DNA from: Phycisphaerae bacterium
GTDB lineage: Bacteria > Planctomycetota > Phycisphaerae > Sedimentisphaerales > SM23-30
Assembly (NCBI GenBank): GCA_016342495.1
Contig: JAEIOG010000002.1
Span: 30,057 to 94,056 of the forward strand
Direction: 5' to 3'
Length of the DNA: 64,000 nucleotides
Under the pieces are notes generated by a model. It searched no databases and was not told where the DNA came from. It saw nothing but the letters and a program-made list of their open reading frames with translations. This document shows positions 16,001-24,417 of the stretch, piece by piece. The first letter of the stretch is position 1. Each line of letters starts with the position of its first letter. The translations under genes were made by a program, and so were the position numbers.

Positions 16001-17392
16001 CGGAAAACATAAATCATTGCCAAATTGAGCGACATCTTCAAAATTAATTCTAACAGTGCCGTTGGGTTTGATCGCCTGTGCGAAGATATCTTGAATAATT
16101 ATTTGGGCTCGCATGGTTGCAGTTGACAGCTGAGAATCATTAATATCAAGTTTTATTTTGTTCGCTTGTTTGTTGAGTTTACCTTGCATAACAAACGGTA
16201 TGCCCGCAGGTTTGATGGCATATTCGAGATCAAAACCCATGTCAGTAGCATCTATTTCAAAGGATGCCCGGGTAAAAGAACCTGGTGTACAATTAAGATT
16301 AAACTTCAGATTGCCCCGAGGCTTTAGCTGTTGAGCCAACTGCAAATTATTTAAAAAGGGCAAAGTCTGGAAAATTTTATCAAAATTCAGTTGGCTATCT
16401 TTCAGTTCAAAATTTAAGCTGTTCAAACCAAAATCATAGCTGAATTCACCAGCGGTATTAAATTCTGAACTGGCAAATGTTGATTGAGCTTCGATATAGT
16501 CCTGGGAAATAATTGAATTAATTTTTGTCGCTATGGAAAAATCTTTGAATATATCGCCCTGCTCGCTTTTAACAGTTAAATTATTGACAGCCAAGTTCAG
16601 ATTGGCATTTAGGGAAATATCTGGATTAAATCTGGTAGTTAGATTTGCCGAAAGCCTACCGGTAATACCAGTGGGGTTGATGCCAAAGTCAGCCAAAAGG
16701 GATTTCAGTTTCTCGTTAAGGATAATTCTGGAAAGATCAAAATTTGTGATGTCAACGCAAACGGGGATTTTAGCATCGCCGGGCGATAAATAATCTGGAA
16801 CATCTCCATTTTTGCCAAACGAGGTTATAGCCGGGTCAGAGCCGGATTTTTGGGAGGCATTTATATTCCATGCAAATTTATTGTTTAGATTATTAATCCA
16901 GACCTGGCCATTACTGTAAAGGGTGAGAATTTTTTCATTTTTGAGGAAAAATCCCACGGTCATCTGTTGATAATCAAAACGGTCAAAATCAATTTGCAGG
17001 GGTGGCAATTCCATAACATTGACACGGCCATCTGGTAATACCACTACATTGACATCGACATCCTGCATCACAGCCAACTCTAAATGCCTGGCTTTAAGTC
17101 CAAAAAGATCAAATTCACACTGAAATTTGCCAATTCGCATCAGTTGGCCAATACCAAAATCACTATGTCGGGCGACATTAATACCCTGAATTTCAATGCC
17201 TTGCGTCCAGCTTAATTTTAACGAATCGATTTTAGTCTGACGATTCATCTGGGAAGTCATCTGTTTTTCAATAGTGGCCTTTATATAACTTTTGGGCAGC
17301 CAATATGGTAAGGTTAAAGTAGCCAACGCCAGCAAAAACACGCATAAAGCTATTATTATCAGTATCTTATGTTTTTTCGACCTTTTTTTCAT
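13079..17392 (-). CDS. Giant AsmA-like envelope protein
   Basis: 1437 residues: a basic start and one membrane helix (ILIIIALCVFLLALATLTLPYW, about 10-31), then a very long region of alternating short beta strands. The opening after the helix (AYIKATIEKQMTSQMNRQTKI-like segment, and SLKLSWTQGIEIQGINVARH) and the C-terminal part (GLTIGSGGPGWMQKIIPSLK, FQGDKFDLYMNGTT) are of the AsmA/DUF748 type. Related proteins such as YhdP, TamB and AsmA form long hydrophobic grooves bridging the inner and outer membranes and carry phospholipids. That role here is inferred from family and size. The gene is convergent with the MATE gene; a short hairpin at 13036-13060 (TCAAACT/AGTTTGA) lies between them. Confidence 0.75.
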   Translation of the reverse strand: MKKRSKKHKILIIIALCVFLLALATLTLPYWLPKSYIKATIEKQMTSQMNRQTKIDSLKLSWTQGIEIQGINVARHSDFGIGQLMRIGKFQCEFDLFGLKARHLELAVMQDVDVNVVVLPDGRVNVMELPPLQIDFDRFDYQQMTVGFFLKNEKILTLYSNGQVWINNLNNKFAWNINASQKSGSDPAITSFGKNGDVPDYLSPGDAKIPVCVDITNFDLSRIILNEKLKSLLADFGINPTGITGRLSANLTTRFNPDISLNANLNLAVNNLTVKSEQGDIFKDFSIATKINSIISQDYIEAQSTFASSEFNTAGEFSYDFGLNSLNFELKDSQLNFDKIFQTLPFLNNLQLAQQLKPRGNLKFNLNCTPGSFTRASFEIDATDMGFDLEYAIKPAGIPFVMQGKLNKQANKIKLDINDSQLSTATMRAQIIIQDIFAQAIKPNGTVRINFEDVAQFGNDLCFPISENIVAGGPMVFDLDFHDDTLAASAVMAGDSSCHGYYQNQTIFAKELGQQLKMNVQGRWPTNQNTFENISADVSVGQGNIQLQAHKLILTDQKNIAQLDADIELKNIDSLKKIFPFLQKMLIRKQINLDGDLQANINFEQSPTKNTLHSKLDLTNADFCLQDNSGKFTYHKLMNFPAHIDFDLTENIVIGYINGKVAMDIDGLNLNVKGCFRKDFYSNINLENQLLPFNLGSYQFYDATLIAETDHCEKLFQAFPDFDGSIKVKDHQLENLTGKIKLGFKLNHANNWQAKLGFDATEADFDIIVKNKKQEFHTYNKISQQPCKLNTNFEIKINYDLMRCIFPGFFNSQPMIIANCLSLDFLLDKSRLSASGSLYLDESVGDVYDYNYFTSIYEGNFNVNSNIQSEQILDLVFAGYDDLPQLQGAAQFDGIIKWDSDSVDIQSNLDLTNTEIKHKLEIQDGPQHFNKPATEKLDIAFDAAYDKNKSKLNLNRIKINALDNVIAIAIKDDQNYNCNFNITDGQSLIGWLDNFPVEDFQTQLSGDIALTVKHNSPPEFYIHSIDCMGTLGGQYKSQDFVIAFDKIKFCDNLTLLDNLQFKLNQNDVNVNAHLTNLSVFDKLDKYPSGEIFLNSQNLDIDQMQADIKILDFTNSSDTDFNAEAIVKYLKQCNIQVNANISNLGFTDPENEVFLQPKQLKGKFSIADQQLLGSVITSVNAGVYSVDINCDLAEEKPILKYSMQSNALMASPALCRIVENKLPGLILQGDVSEKYDFQTSLYDVFNMEYCWTGKGQTVLNDGLTIGSGGPGWMQKIIPSLKTSQYQWQKMTCKFDQLADGSRNNHLVFQGDKFDLYMNGTTIPVRNSAEYDKAIGLLNAELKLQQSQLELINQNKINVTDTQKQYYRQRLNYIQQLIAKDANGTKLKINYGDYLIGLTTAIASDKPFGTPKQFLPVPVFRNQGYIAGGVMFGIENTSF

Positions 17393-17476
17393 AGTTTAGG
17401 CATTCTAATGAAAAGGGTGGCAATGAGCAACTAAAAAGATTTCACCTTTACTATTGAGCTAAAATTGAGTTTTATC

Positions 17477-17504
17477 TTGCATATACAAGACTTTTAGATA
17501 TAAT
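17477..17504 (+). promoter_or_regulatory. Possible promoter for the small secreted protein
   Basis: TTGCAT (17477-17482), 16-base spacer and perfect TATAAT (17499-17504), about 50 bases before the ATG at 17556, in the divergent region between this gene and the AsmA-like gene. Confidence 0.5.
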
Positions 17505-17555
17505 GACAAATTGCGAAATATTGTGATTTTTGTTATTTTAAATATGGTTTAACGT

Positions 17556-17930
17556 ATGCCAAACACATTTGGACAGACCGGAAAGACAGCTATAGTATTA
17601 GCGATGTTGATATGCTCAACTTTTGCGATAATATCGCTTACGAGCCCGACAACCGCTCAAGGTCAAGCTGAAATTCAAAATAGCAATAATGCCATCATTT
17701 CATATCCGTTTCTAACCCGAACCGGAGATGAAGCAATAGCATTAATAGATACCGAAAACAAAACCATGTGTATCTATAAATATGAGTCAGGCAACTCAGG
17801 CAGTTACCAGCTAAAGCTAGTTGCTGCCCGAAGCTATCGCTATGATTCCCTCCTGAAAGACTATAATACTGCAGAGCCCAGACCTGAAGAAGTCAAAAAA
17901 CTGTTATTTAATGACTCCCGGAAAGACTAA
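17556..17930 (+). CDS. Small secreted hypothetical protein
   Basis: 124 residues with an N-terminal signal peptide (TAIVLAMLICSTFAIISLTS, then PTTAQGQA as likely cleavage region) and a short soluble part of about 85 residues. The part DEAIALIDTENKTMCIYKYE followed by LKLVAARSYRYDSLLKDYN looks like a small beta-rich domain; comparable small exported proteins are common in planctomycete genomes, but I do not recognise a named family. A promoter-like sequence lies about 50 bases upstream. It stands between the AsmA-like gene and the HTH-membrane protein gene and may be co-transcribed with the latter. Confidence 0.65.
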   Translation: MPNTFGQTGKTAIVLAMLICSTFAIISLTSPTTAQGQAEIQNSNNAIISYPFLTRTGDEAIALIDTENKTMCIYKYESGNSGSYQLKLVAARSYRYDSLLKDYNTAEPRPEEVKKLLFNDSRKD

Positions 17931-18084
17931 AAAGCACACTGAAAAACAGGTTTACTGCCAAAGTATAAGTTATCAGAATAAGCAGACAAAATAAAATATC
18001 TTGTCATAAAAGATTATTTGACAAGACCTTAAATAAATAATAATCGTTCGGAACAAAAAGCAACGAACCGGAGGACCCACCGTA

Positions 18085-19176
18085 ATGGCTAAAATGTTTT
18101 ACAATATCGAAGAAGCCATGAATAAACTAGGCTGCAGCGAAGATAAAGTCAGGCAACTGGCTCAAGATGGCACGCTGCGTGAGTTCAAAGATTGCGGCAA
18201 GTCAATTTTCAAAGTAGATGAAATTGATGAACTGGCAATTGGCATGGTTAGCGGCGATGCTGCTGGGGCCAGTCCCATAGTCGAACCTCCATCACTAGGC
18301 GACTCCAATATGGACATTTCTCTGGCTGATACTGCCGAAGACATATCTCTAAGTGGAAGCACTACCGGGGAAATTGACCTTTTGTCAATGAGCACCGGCA
18401 CCAGCATCGGGCTTTCATCAACATCAACTGGCGATGCAATATCGCTAGGGGCTGATGATTCACTGGGTGAACTATCACTAGACGACACTACACCGGCAAA
18501 TGATGACACTGTTGTAACCAGTTTTGGCACTAATGCCCTATCTGCCAGTAGTTTAGGTGATGACGACTTTGCGATGGGCGACCTTGAAAGCGATGAACTG
18601 GGCGACCAGATTTCACTTGATAGCGGTTCCAGCGGCTCAGGTTTGCTTGATTTATCTCGTGAAGCTGATGAAACCAGTCTTGGGGCAGAACTATTAGAAG
18701 AAATTTACCCTGGTGCTGAGGATTTTGGAAATGCAGCCCCGGCAGCATCATTAGATATGCCCGAGAGAACTTCAACATCGACAGTTCTTGTAGATGATAA
18801 TGCCGCTGGTGGAGCAGTTGAACCCATGTCAACGCCATCGATGCCGATGGCGGCAGCTAGAAATATTCAAATGTACGATGAAGCAAGCGGAAAATTTGGC
18901 GTTATGCTACTGGCACCGCTTCTGATACTCATTTATATGGCTTGTGTAGCATTTTCATCAGCAATGAATGTTAAATTGCCAATGGTTTCAGATACACTTA
19001 ATCCCAAGATTGCCTATATTGCCGTTGGCGGATTGGTCTGGGTCATTATTTTCCTGATTATTTCTATGGCCGGTGGCGGTTCTGGTGGTGGTGCATCGAC
19101 GGCTTCTGCCAAGGCAAAAAAAGCAAAACCTGCTAAAAAAGCCTCTACACCAAGAAAAGCAAAGAAAAAGAAATAA
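18085..19176 (+). CDS. HTH-domain protein with two membrane helices and a lysine-rich tail
   Basis: Four distinct parts. Residues 4-55 (MFYNIEEAMNKLGCSEDKVR and LAQDGTLREFKDCGKSIFKV) look like a MerR/excisionase-type winged helix. Residues 60-265 are low-complexity, rich in Ser, Asp and Gly with repeated LGDD/SLDD/ISLS units. Two hydrophobic helices follow at 272-293 and 309-331. The C-terminus is a glycine linker and a basic Ala-Lys-Pro tail (AKKAKPAKKASTPRKAKKKK) resembling histone-H1-like proteins. GGAGGA precedes the ATG. Such a layout could tie a DNA site to the membrane; this is inference. A strong terminator follows. Confidence 0.75.
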   Translation: MAKMFYNIEEAMNKLGCSEDKVRQLAQDGTLREFKDCGKSIFKVDEIDELAIGMVSGDAAGASPIVEPPSLGDSNMDISLADTAEDISLSGSTTGEIDLLSMSTGTSIGLSSTSTGDAISLGADDSLGELSLDDTTPANDDTVVTSFGTNALSASSLGDDDFAMGDLESDELGDQISLDSGSSGSGLLDLSREADETSLGAELLEEIYPGAEDFGNAAPAASLDMPERTSTSTVLVDDNAAGGAVEPMSTPSMPMAAARNIQMYDEASGKFGVMLLAPLLILIYMACVAFSSAMNVKLPMVSDTLNPKIAYIAVGGLVWVIIFLIISMAGGGSGGGASTASAKAKKAKPAKKASTPRKAKKKK

Positions 19177-19198
19177 TCTTAATATAGCAAACATGACC

Positions 19199-19235
19199 AA
19201 ACTCCTTTTCTTTTATCGGGAAAAGGAGTTTTTTT
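19199..19235 (+). terminator. Strong intrinsic terminator
   Basis: AAACTCCTTTTC (19199-19210) and GAAAAGGAGTTT (19220-19231) are perfect 12-bp complements with a 9-base loop, and the right arm runs into seven T. Confidence 0.92.
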
Positions 19236-19460
19236 AATTTAGAAGTCTACCAATCATTAAAATTTTCACTGGAATATAAAGGACTTACAAAGGTTTTTTC
19301 ACAAGAGTAATTAACAGGATTGACTAGACTGAAAATTTTGTTAATATCATATTGTTAAATAATGTCTGAAAGCCTAAGTGTATACACCACAAGGATTATC
19401 GGACGATAATATTATAGTAAATACTTAGTAGCCGGCAGAGTCCGGGTTAGGAGCACGGGT

Positions 19461-20249
19461 ATGAAAGCCGTCAAGCTTATCAGCAAATTTGTGATTACAG
19501 GTTTGATCCTCATCAGTGTCAGTGGTTGTGTGCCAACGGCCAAATATAAAGAACTGCAACGCGAGAACCAGACAGCTAACCGGGCTCGTGAAGAAGCCAT
19601 GGAGCAAAAGCAAAATCTCGAACTGCAGCTGCAGCTCTGGCAAAGTAAATTCAATCAAATTGACAATTTGCGCAAAGTTGACCAAGACCGAGTGATTACT
19701 CTCAAAGAAGCTATCAGTCAACAAGATGCAATTATCAAAAGATTATCTGAACAGATTGGCGAATCATTTTTGCCACCAGAGCTCAATAGTGCATTGCAGG
19801 AATGGGCGATAAGCACAGGCAGCGATCTGGTAACTTTCGATGAAAAAACCGGCGTGGTAAAATTCAAAAGCGACCTGACTTTCGCACCCGGCAGTGACAC
19901 TGTTTCAGACAATGCCCGTGCAGCTTTAGAAAAGTTCAGTCAGATCATGTCTGAAGATACCGCAGGGACATTTGATATTATTGTTGCTGGTCATACCGAT
20001 GACATCCCAATTAAAAAACCTGAGACAAGAGCCAAGCACCCAACCAACTGGCATTTATCGGCTCACCGGGCAATATCAGTTGAAAACATACTTTCAACTT
20101 CTGGCATAGCTGAAACCCGTTTGTCTGTCGCAGGCTTTGGTGAGTTCAGACCCGCCGAACCAAATGCACCCGGTAAAAAAGGCAATGAGAAAAACCGTCG
20201 GGTAGAAATTTACATAGTACCTTCCGGCAATGTCAAAGTTGCAAAATAA
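19461..20249 (+). CDS. OmpA/MotB-domain lipoprotein with coiled coil
   Basis: Peptidoglycan-binding outer-membrane lipoprotein. The signal peptide ends in a lipobox (LISVSGC, Cys 23). Residues 27-105 form a coiled coil rich in Gln and Glu (ELQRENQTANRAREEAMEQK onward). Residues about 130-255 are an OmpA C-terminal domain: VVKFKSDLTFAPGSDTVSD, IIVAGHTDDIPIKKPE and the closing GKKGNEKNRRVEIYIVP, with the conserved Asp and Arg that hold diaminopimelate. AGGAG lies upstream of the ATG. It resembles Pal or MotB-like envelope anchors; the coiled coil is longer than in Pal. A terminator follows at 20273-20303. Confidence 0.88.
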   Translation: MKAVKLISKFVITGLILISVSGCVPTAKYKELQRENQTANRAREEAMEQKQNLELQLQLWQSKFNQIDNLRKVDQDRVITLKEAISQQDAIIKRLSEQIGESFLPPELNSALQEWAISTGSDLVTFDEKTGVVKFKSDLTFAPGSDTVSDNARAALEKFSQIMSEDTAGTFDIIVAGHTDDIPIKKPETRAKHPTNWHLSAHRAISVENILSTSGIAETRLSVAGFGEFRPAEPNAPGKKGNEKNRRVEIYIVPSGNVKVAK

Positions 20250-20272
20250 GATTATTCAAAAATACTGATTAT

Positions 20273-20303
20273 AAGGCAGGGCTATGCGGTCCTGTCTTTT
20301 TTT
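20273..20303 (+). terminator. Intrinsic terminator after the OmpA-like gene
   Basis: AAGGCAGG (20273-20280) pairs with CCTGTCTT (20291-20298), one G-T pair, followed by a T-run. It ends right before the ribosome binding site of dtd. Confidence 0.7.
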
Positions 20304-20318
20304 ATGGAAGGTTTTTTT

Positions 20319-20768
20319 ATGCGAGTTGTTATTCAGCGGGTAAGCAATGCTACAGTTCGGGTCGAGGGTAAAGCTGTTGGGCAAATCTCAAAGGGTCTGC
20401 TTGTGTATCTGGGGGTTGAAAATGGTGATACTGAGGATGACATGAAATTTATTGCCGACAAAATCGTGAACTTAAGGGTTTTCAGTGATGACCAGGGCAA
20501 GATGAACCTATCGACCCTTAATGTGAGCAGTGAAGTTTTAATTGTCAGCCAGTTTACATTGCTAGGGGATTGCCGTAAAGGCAGAAGGCCCGGATTTGAC
20601 TTATCAGCAGAACCAAAAGTTGCGGAAATACTTTATGAAAAAACCATTGAGGCAGTAAAAGCCTATGGGGTCAAGGTGCAAACCGGAATGTTCCGGGCTC
20701 ACATGTATATCGAAAGCGTCAATGACGGGCCGGTAACATTTTTACTGGACAGCAAAAAGTTGTTTTAA
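20319..20768 (+). CDS. dtd: D-aminoacyl-tRNA deacylase
   Basis: Hydrolyses D-amino acids wrongly attached to tRNA (also glycyl-tRNA-Ala). Start placed at the ATG that gives MRVVIQRVSNATVRVEGK, the normal family beginning, with GGAAGG eight bases upstream; an earlier ATG at 20304 would put that ribosome binding site inside the gene. The catalytic signatures are both present: SQFTLLGDCRKGRRPGFD and the cross-subunit Gly-Pro motif NDGPVTFLLDS. The 149-residue length is typical. It converges with the GT2 gene, leaving only five bases between the two stop codons. Confidence 0.95.
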   Translation: MRVVIQRVSNATVRVEGKAVGQISKGLLVYLGVENGDTEDDMKFIADKIVNLRVFSDDQGKMNLSTLNVSSEVLIVSQFTLLGDCRKGRRPGFDLSAEPKVAEILYEKTIEAVKAYGVKVQTGMFRAHMYIESVNDGPVTFLLDSKKLF

Positions 20769-20773
20769 ATATA

Positions 20774-21964
20774 TCAATTTATATTTCTGGTTTTGGCCCA
20801 GGTAACATGTTGGCGTTTCATTACGAATCGCATAAAGCCAATTAGTATCGCAAAATTCATTGAGATAAAGTATTTTGGTATTGCCAGTAATTTCAGAACC
20901 CCGGTAAGTTTAGGCGTCACTGTGCTAATTAAGCCGCTGCCATAGAATATGGTTTGTAATATCATTGTTGAGCCATAAAATGCTTTGCCGACCAGCAGAA
21001 TATTAGCCATCAGCATCCCAATCAAAAAGAATGGCACCATCCACCTCAAAAGTTTATGGCTATAAAAAGCAAAGCTGACCCGTCCACATCGGGGGTTTAG
21101 GATTTGCGGCACTAAGAACAATGATTGGAAATTACCCGCACTAATTCTGATTCGCCTACGTAGTTCGCCCTTCCAGTCTGCAACATCTTCATGAGCCCTG
21201 GCATCATCGGCAAAAACACAGCGATAGCCCTGTGTCATTATTTTCATGCCCAGCACCTGATCTTCAGTAACTGCATGTTCGGGTAAAACATTATAGAGTT
21301 CACGACGAATAGCAAAAATGCCGCCATTAACGGTCGGGACGGCACCGAGGTCGCTTTCTAATTGTTTAATTTTATTTTCATAGCGCCAATACATGCCTTC
21401 AGGTTTACATGCGTCAGCGTCGGTAGTTTGGGCAGATAATTCCAGATGGCCAATGACACAGCCAACTTTTTCGTCATTGAATTTACTTACTAGTTTTCTT
21501 ATTGAATCACTGGCATACATGGTATTTGCATCAGAAAAAACCACCAGGTCGCTATGCACCAGTCCCATCAAAAGATTAAGCATTCTGACTTTGCCACGCC
21601 GTTGAGGAATCAGCACGACATGAAACCTTGTATCAGTTAACTTCTGCAGGATTTCATTGGTACGATCATCACAACCGTCAGAGCCAATAATAAATTTTAT
21701 CCGGTCTTCGGGATAATCAATTGCCATGCAGTTTAAGATTTTATCACTTATTACATCCTGCTCATTATAAGCACTTATTACCATGGTGACTGCGGGCAGT
21801 TCCAAATCTGTTGAGATTAAACTGTCATCATTGCTGTTAAAAGTATTTCGGCTGAACCTGTTCATTAGAATTAACAAAACCGGGTACAAAACATAAGTGT
21901 ACATCGTTGCTAACAAACACATCCAAAATATAATTTGCAAAATTAATCTATAGTTATCATTCAT
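20774..21964 (-). CDS. Membrane glycosyltransferase, family 2
   Basis: Inverting GT2 enzyme that adds or polymerises sugars at the inner membrane. One N-terminal helix (LILQIIFWMCLLATMYTYVL), a GT-A catalytic domain with TMVISAYNEQDVISDKI, IGSDGCDDRTNEIL, LVVFSDANTMYA (DxD-like) and the acceptor part TEDQVLGMKIMTQGY, AHEDVADWKGELRRRIR, in which R-rich residues resemble the QxxRW region, then three or four C-terminal helices. Last gene of a four-gene minus-strand operon with a methyltransferase, a radical SAM protein and an O-antigen-ligase-like protein, so it probably acts on a surface glycan. The sugar is unknown. Confidence 0.88.
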   Translation of the reverse strand: MNDNYRLILQIIFWMCLLATMYTYVLYPVLLILMNRFSRNTFNSNDDSLISTDLELPAVTMVISAYNEQDVISDKILNCMAIDYPEDRIKFIIGSDGCDDRTNEILQKLTDTRFHVVLIPQRRGKVRMLNLLMGLVHSDLVVFSDANTMYASDSIRKLVSKFNDEKVGCVIGHLELSAQTTDADACKPEGMYWRYENKIKQLESDLGAVPTVNGGIFAIRRELYNVLPEHAVTEDQVLGMKIMTQGYRCVFADDARAHEDVADWKGELRRRIRISAGNFQSLFLVPQILNPRCGRVSFAFYSHKLLRWMVPFFLIGMLMANILLVGKAFYGSTMILQTIFYGSGLISTVTPKLTGVLKLLAIPKYFISMNFAILIGFMRFVMKRQHVTWAKTRNIN

Positions 21965-22012
21965 TTTTTTATTAACCCCCCAGTAAAAAATTCAGCAGGA
22001 TGAAATCTGTAA

Positions 22013-22921
22013 TTACAAAGGTTTGCGGCAATAGATTTCGAGATTGCCCGGGTGTTTGCCACTAATTTTTTCATAGCTGGCCATCACATAATTGCTGACA
22101 GACTTAATTCTGTTAATTAAGCTGCTGTTGGCATTGGTTTCATTGGAAGTTGATTTAACTTTGACAACTTCCAGGCCGGCCTTATTAGCAATTGTTGTAA
22201 AAGTATCTTCATTAAAAAAGTAAAGATGCATGGTCGGGCCAAACGAAGGACGTTTGCTATGCAAAAGTCTTTGCAAGACAATACCTTTGATTTTTTGCCA
22301 GGTTGCCGAAGGGAAACGCAGAGCGACGATGCCGCCTGGTTTGAGCCATTTATTAACCTGCTCCAGCACCGCGCGGGGGTCACTGACATGTTCGATAACA
22401 TCCCAAAGGGTAATGGCGTCAAAGCTTTCATGGGGCAACTGAACATTTTTCATATCATCGCAAATCACCGGCATATTCATAATATTCCGGGCATAATGCG
22501 CGGAAGTTTCAGCCGGTTCGATACCAGTTACATCAAAACCATTATTCTGGGCCAATTGCATGAAATGGCCACTGCCACAACCGATATCCAGAAGTTTATT
22601 TTCATTAGAAGGATTTTTATTTAAGAAGTTTTTAATTTCTGTGATAGCTGGTTTAAAGACTACCATTTTGGCCTGACCATGGGCCTGGAATTGTTCATCG
22701 CTGGAATTATCATAAAGATATGTAGCATTATGTTCGCTTAGACGAGGGTTGGTATAAACCAGCTGGCAATGCCTGCATCGGACTATTTGAAAATCCAGCT
22801 CCTGGCCAAAATGTTCGACAGTTTCTTTATGATAGACAGCAGTATCATCACGGCCACAAATATTACAGCATATGTATTCCCATTGCAGCGATACTTTTTT
22901 TTGTTCTAATGTAGATTCCAT
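22013..22921 (-). CDS. Class I SAM methyltransferase with N-terminal zinc motif
   Basis: The first part carries two CxxC pairs (CNICGRDD and CRHCQLVYTNPR), typical of methyltransferases in sugar and surface-polymer clusters. The SAM-binding fold follows with LLDIGCGSGHFMQLAQNNGF, VTGIEPAETSAHYAR, SFDAITLWDVIEHVSDPRAV and WLKPGGIVALRFPS. The 302-residue length is normal. The substrate cannot be deduced; neighbours point to a polysaccharide or lipid. It lies between the radical SAM gene (21 bases upstream) and the GT2 gene (48 bases downstream), all on the minus strand. Confidence 0.88.
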   Translation of the reverse strand: MESTLEQKKVSLQWEYICCNICGRDDTAVYHKETVEHFGQELDFQIVRCRHCQLVYTNPRLSEHNATYLYDNSSDEQFQAHGQAKMVVFKPAITEIKNFLNKNPSNENKLLDIGCGSGHFMQLAQNNGFDVTGIEPAETSAHYARNIMNMPVICDDMKNVQLPHESFDAITLWDVIEHVSDPRAVLEQVNKWLKPGGIVALRFPSATWQKIKGIVLQRLLHSKRPSFGPTMHLYFFNEDTFTTIANKAGLEVVKVKSTSNETNANSSLINRIKSVSNYVMASYEKISGKHPGNLEIYCRKPL

Positions 22922-22942
22922 ATTCTTACCAAACTGACGTTT

Positions 22943-24406
22943 TTATTTTTTAACCAGGTGTCTTGCCACTTTACAAAAGCCTTTGATATTTCTTTTAGCT
23001 TCATGCGGATTAGATATAGATTGAATAAATTTTTTCACTATGTATTTTCGTCTCAGATAAAATGATCTTCTTGCATGGTCGCAAAACCCTACCACATCGC
23101 AGCCTTTAAGCCCAGGCAGGTCCACGACGCTATTGTGCATACCCTGGGGGGTAAGCCATTTATTAAAATTTGTGGTATTCAAATATTTATTTTCTTCTGC
23201 CCAGCTATACATCTGGGTTCCCGGATAAACAATCACCGGGAAAAACTGAGCAGTGTCAGGGTCCAGTTCGATAGCCATATCTAATGTTTTTTGCATTAGC
23301 TCTGGAGTTTCACCCGGGTTGCCAAATACAAAGCAGCCATGCACCAGCAATTTGGCTTTGCGTGCGTTGGCCATAAATTCCCGTCCCTGCTGAACCGTTG
23401 CGCGTTTATTAATATTTTTAAGGATTTCTTCATCGCCGCTTTCAAAGCCAGCGACCAGTAAACGGCAACCAGCCTTTTTCAATAGCTGCATGGTTTCAAA
23501 ATCAAGATCGACGCGGGTATCACACCAGAAATCAATTTGATTGCCTTGCTCGATCAGAAGTTCGCAAGTTTTGCGGAGACGTTTAAGGTCACCGGTAAAG
23601 AGATCATCTTCAATGCCGATTTCCCGGACATCGGGTAGCTCTTTAGCAATATAAGCGAATTCCGCGGCGATATTTTCCGGAGAACGCATGCGATATTTAC
23701 CGCGATGCATAACCTGTGGATACAAACACCACTTGCATCGATTAGTACAGCCACGTGAAGTGATGATCATAATCATCGGAAACTGGGCGGCAGAAAATAC
23801 ATAATCGCGAACATTTAGAAACTTTTTATAGACGCTGCTGACAAATGGCAGGCTGTCCAAATCGCTGATGAGCTCACGGTCTGGGTTATTGATAATCTGG
23901 TCGCCGGATCGATATGAAATACCATCGACATTTTCAATACTTTTGCCATTCAGAACCGCCTGACAGATTTCCATTGAGGTAATATCATATTCACCCCTTG
24001 CAACAGCATCAATACGCTGATCGGCATTTAGTACATCACAAGCCATCGCGGTAGCATGAGTGCCAACCATAATAACTTTGCAATCTTGAAATGCTTCTTT
24101 GATCGCACCGGCAGTAATAATATCTTCGTATATACTGGGTGTTGATGTATCACAGAAAACTATATCAGGAGGACTTGCCTGTAGATACTGAACGGTTTCT
24201 CTAGCATTGAATTTTCGAGCCGCGGCATCCAGCAATTCGATATTAATTTTTTCAGTATCGCTATGCAATCTCTGCTGAGCGACGCCAGCGGCATAAGCAA
24301 GCCAGATCGGGTAATAGATAGTCCCGCTTTTGGTCACGGCGGGCGATCTGCTCGAACGTGAAAATGCTTTTTTATTAAATGGGCCGTTAAGATATATGAT
24401 ATTCAT
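22943..24406 (-). CDS. B12-binding-domain radical SAM protein
   Basis: 487 residues. The N-terminal part is a cobalamin-binding-type Rossmann domain (PPDIVFCDTSTPSIYEDI, CKVIMVGTHATAMACDVL, AVARGEYD). The radical SAM barrel follows with the [4Fe-4S] motif CTNRCKWC in ITSRGCTNRCKWCLYPQV, then IGIEDDLFTGDLKRL and AGFESGDEEILKNINKRAT. Such enzymes methylate unactivated carbons or modify lipids, such as in hopanoid or polymer synthesis. The actual substrate is unknown, and the surrounding operon suggests a surface lipid or glycan. It starts 11 bases after the ligase-like gene. Confidence 0.88.
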   Translation of the reverse strand: MNIIYLNGPFNKKAFSRSSRSPAVTKSGTIYYPIWLAYAAGVAQQRLHSDTEKINIELLDAAARKFNARETVQYLQASPPDIVFCDTSTPSIYEDIITAGAIKEAFQDCKVIMVGTHATAMACDVLNADQRIDAVARGEYDITSMEICQAVLNGKSIENVDGISYRSGDQIINNPDRELISDLDSLPFVSSVYKKFLNVRDYVFSAAQFPMIMIITSRGCTNRCKWCLYPQVMHRGKYRMRSPENIAAEFAYIAKELPDVREIGIEDDLFTGDLKRLRKTCELLIEQGNQIDFWCDTRVDLDFETMQLLKKAGCRLLVAGFESGDEEILKNINKRATVQQGREFMANARKAKLLVHGCFVFGNPGETPELMQKTLDMAIELDPDTAQFFPVIVYPGTQMYSWAEENKYLNTTNFNKWLTPQGMHNSVVDLPGLKGCDVVGFCDHARRSFYLRRKYIVKKFIQSISNPHEAKRNIKGFCKVARHLVKK

Positions 24407-24417
24407 TGGTGCACTTT

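Noticed and set aside
22226..22624. 132-codon plus-strand open frame opposite the methyltransferase
   Set aside because: No recognisable protein; the opposite strand has the SAM-binding motifs.
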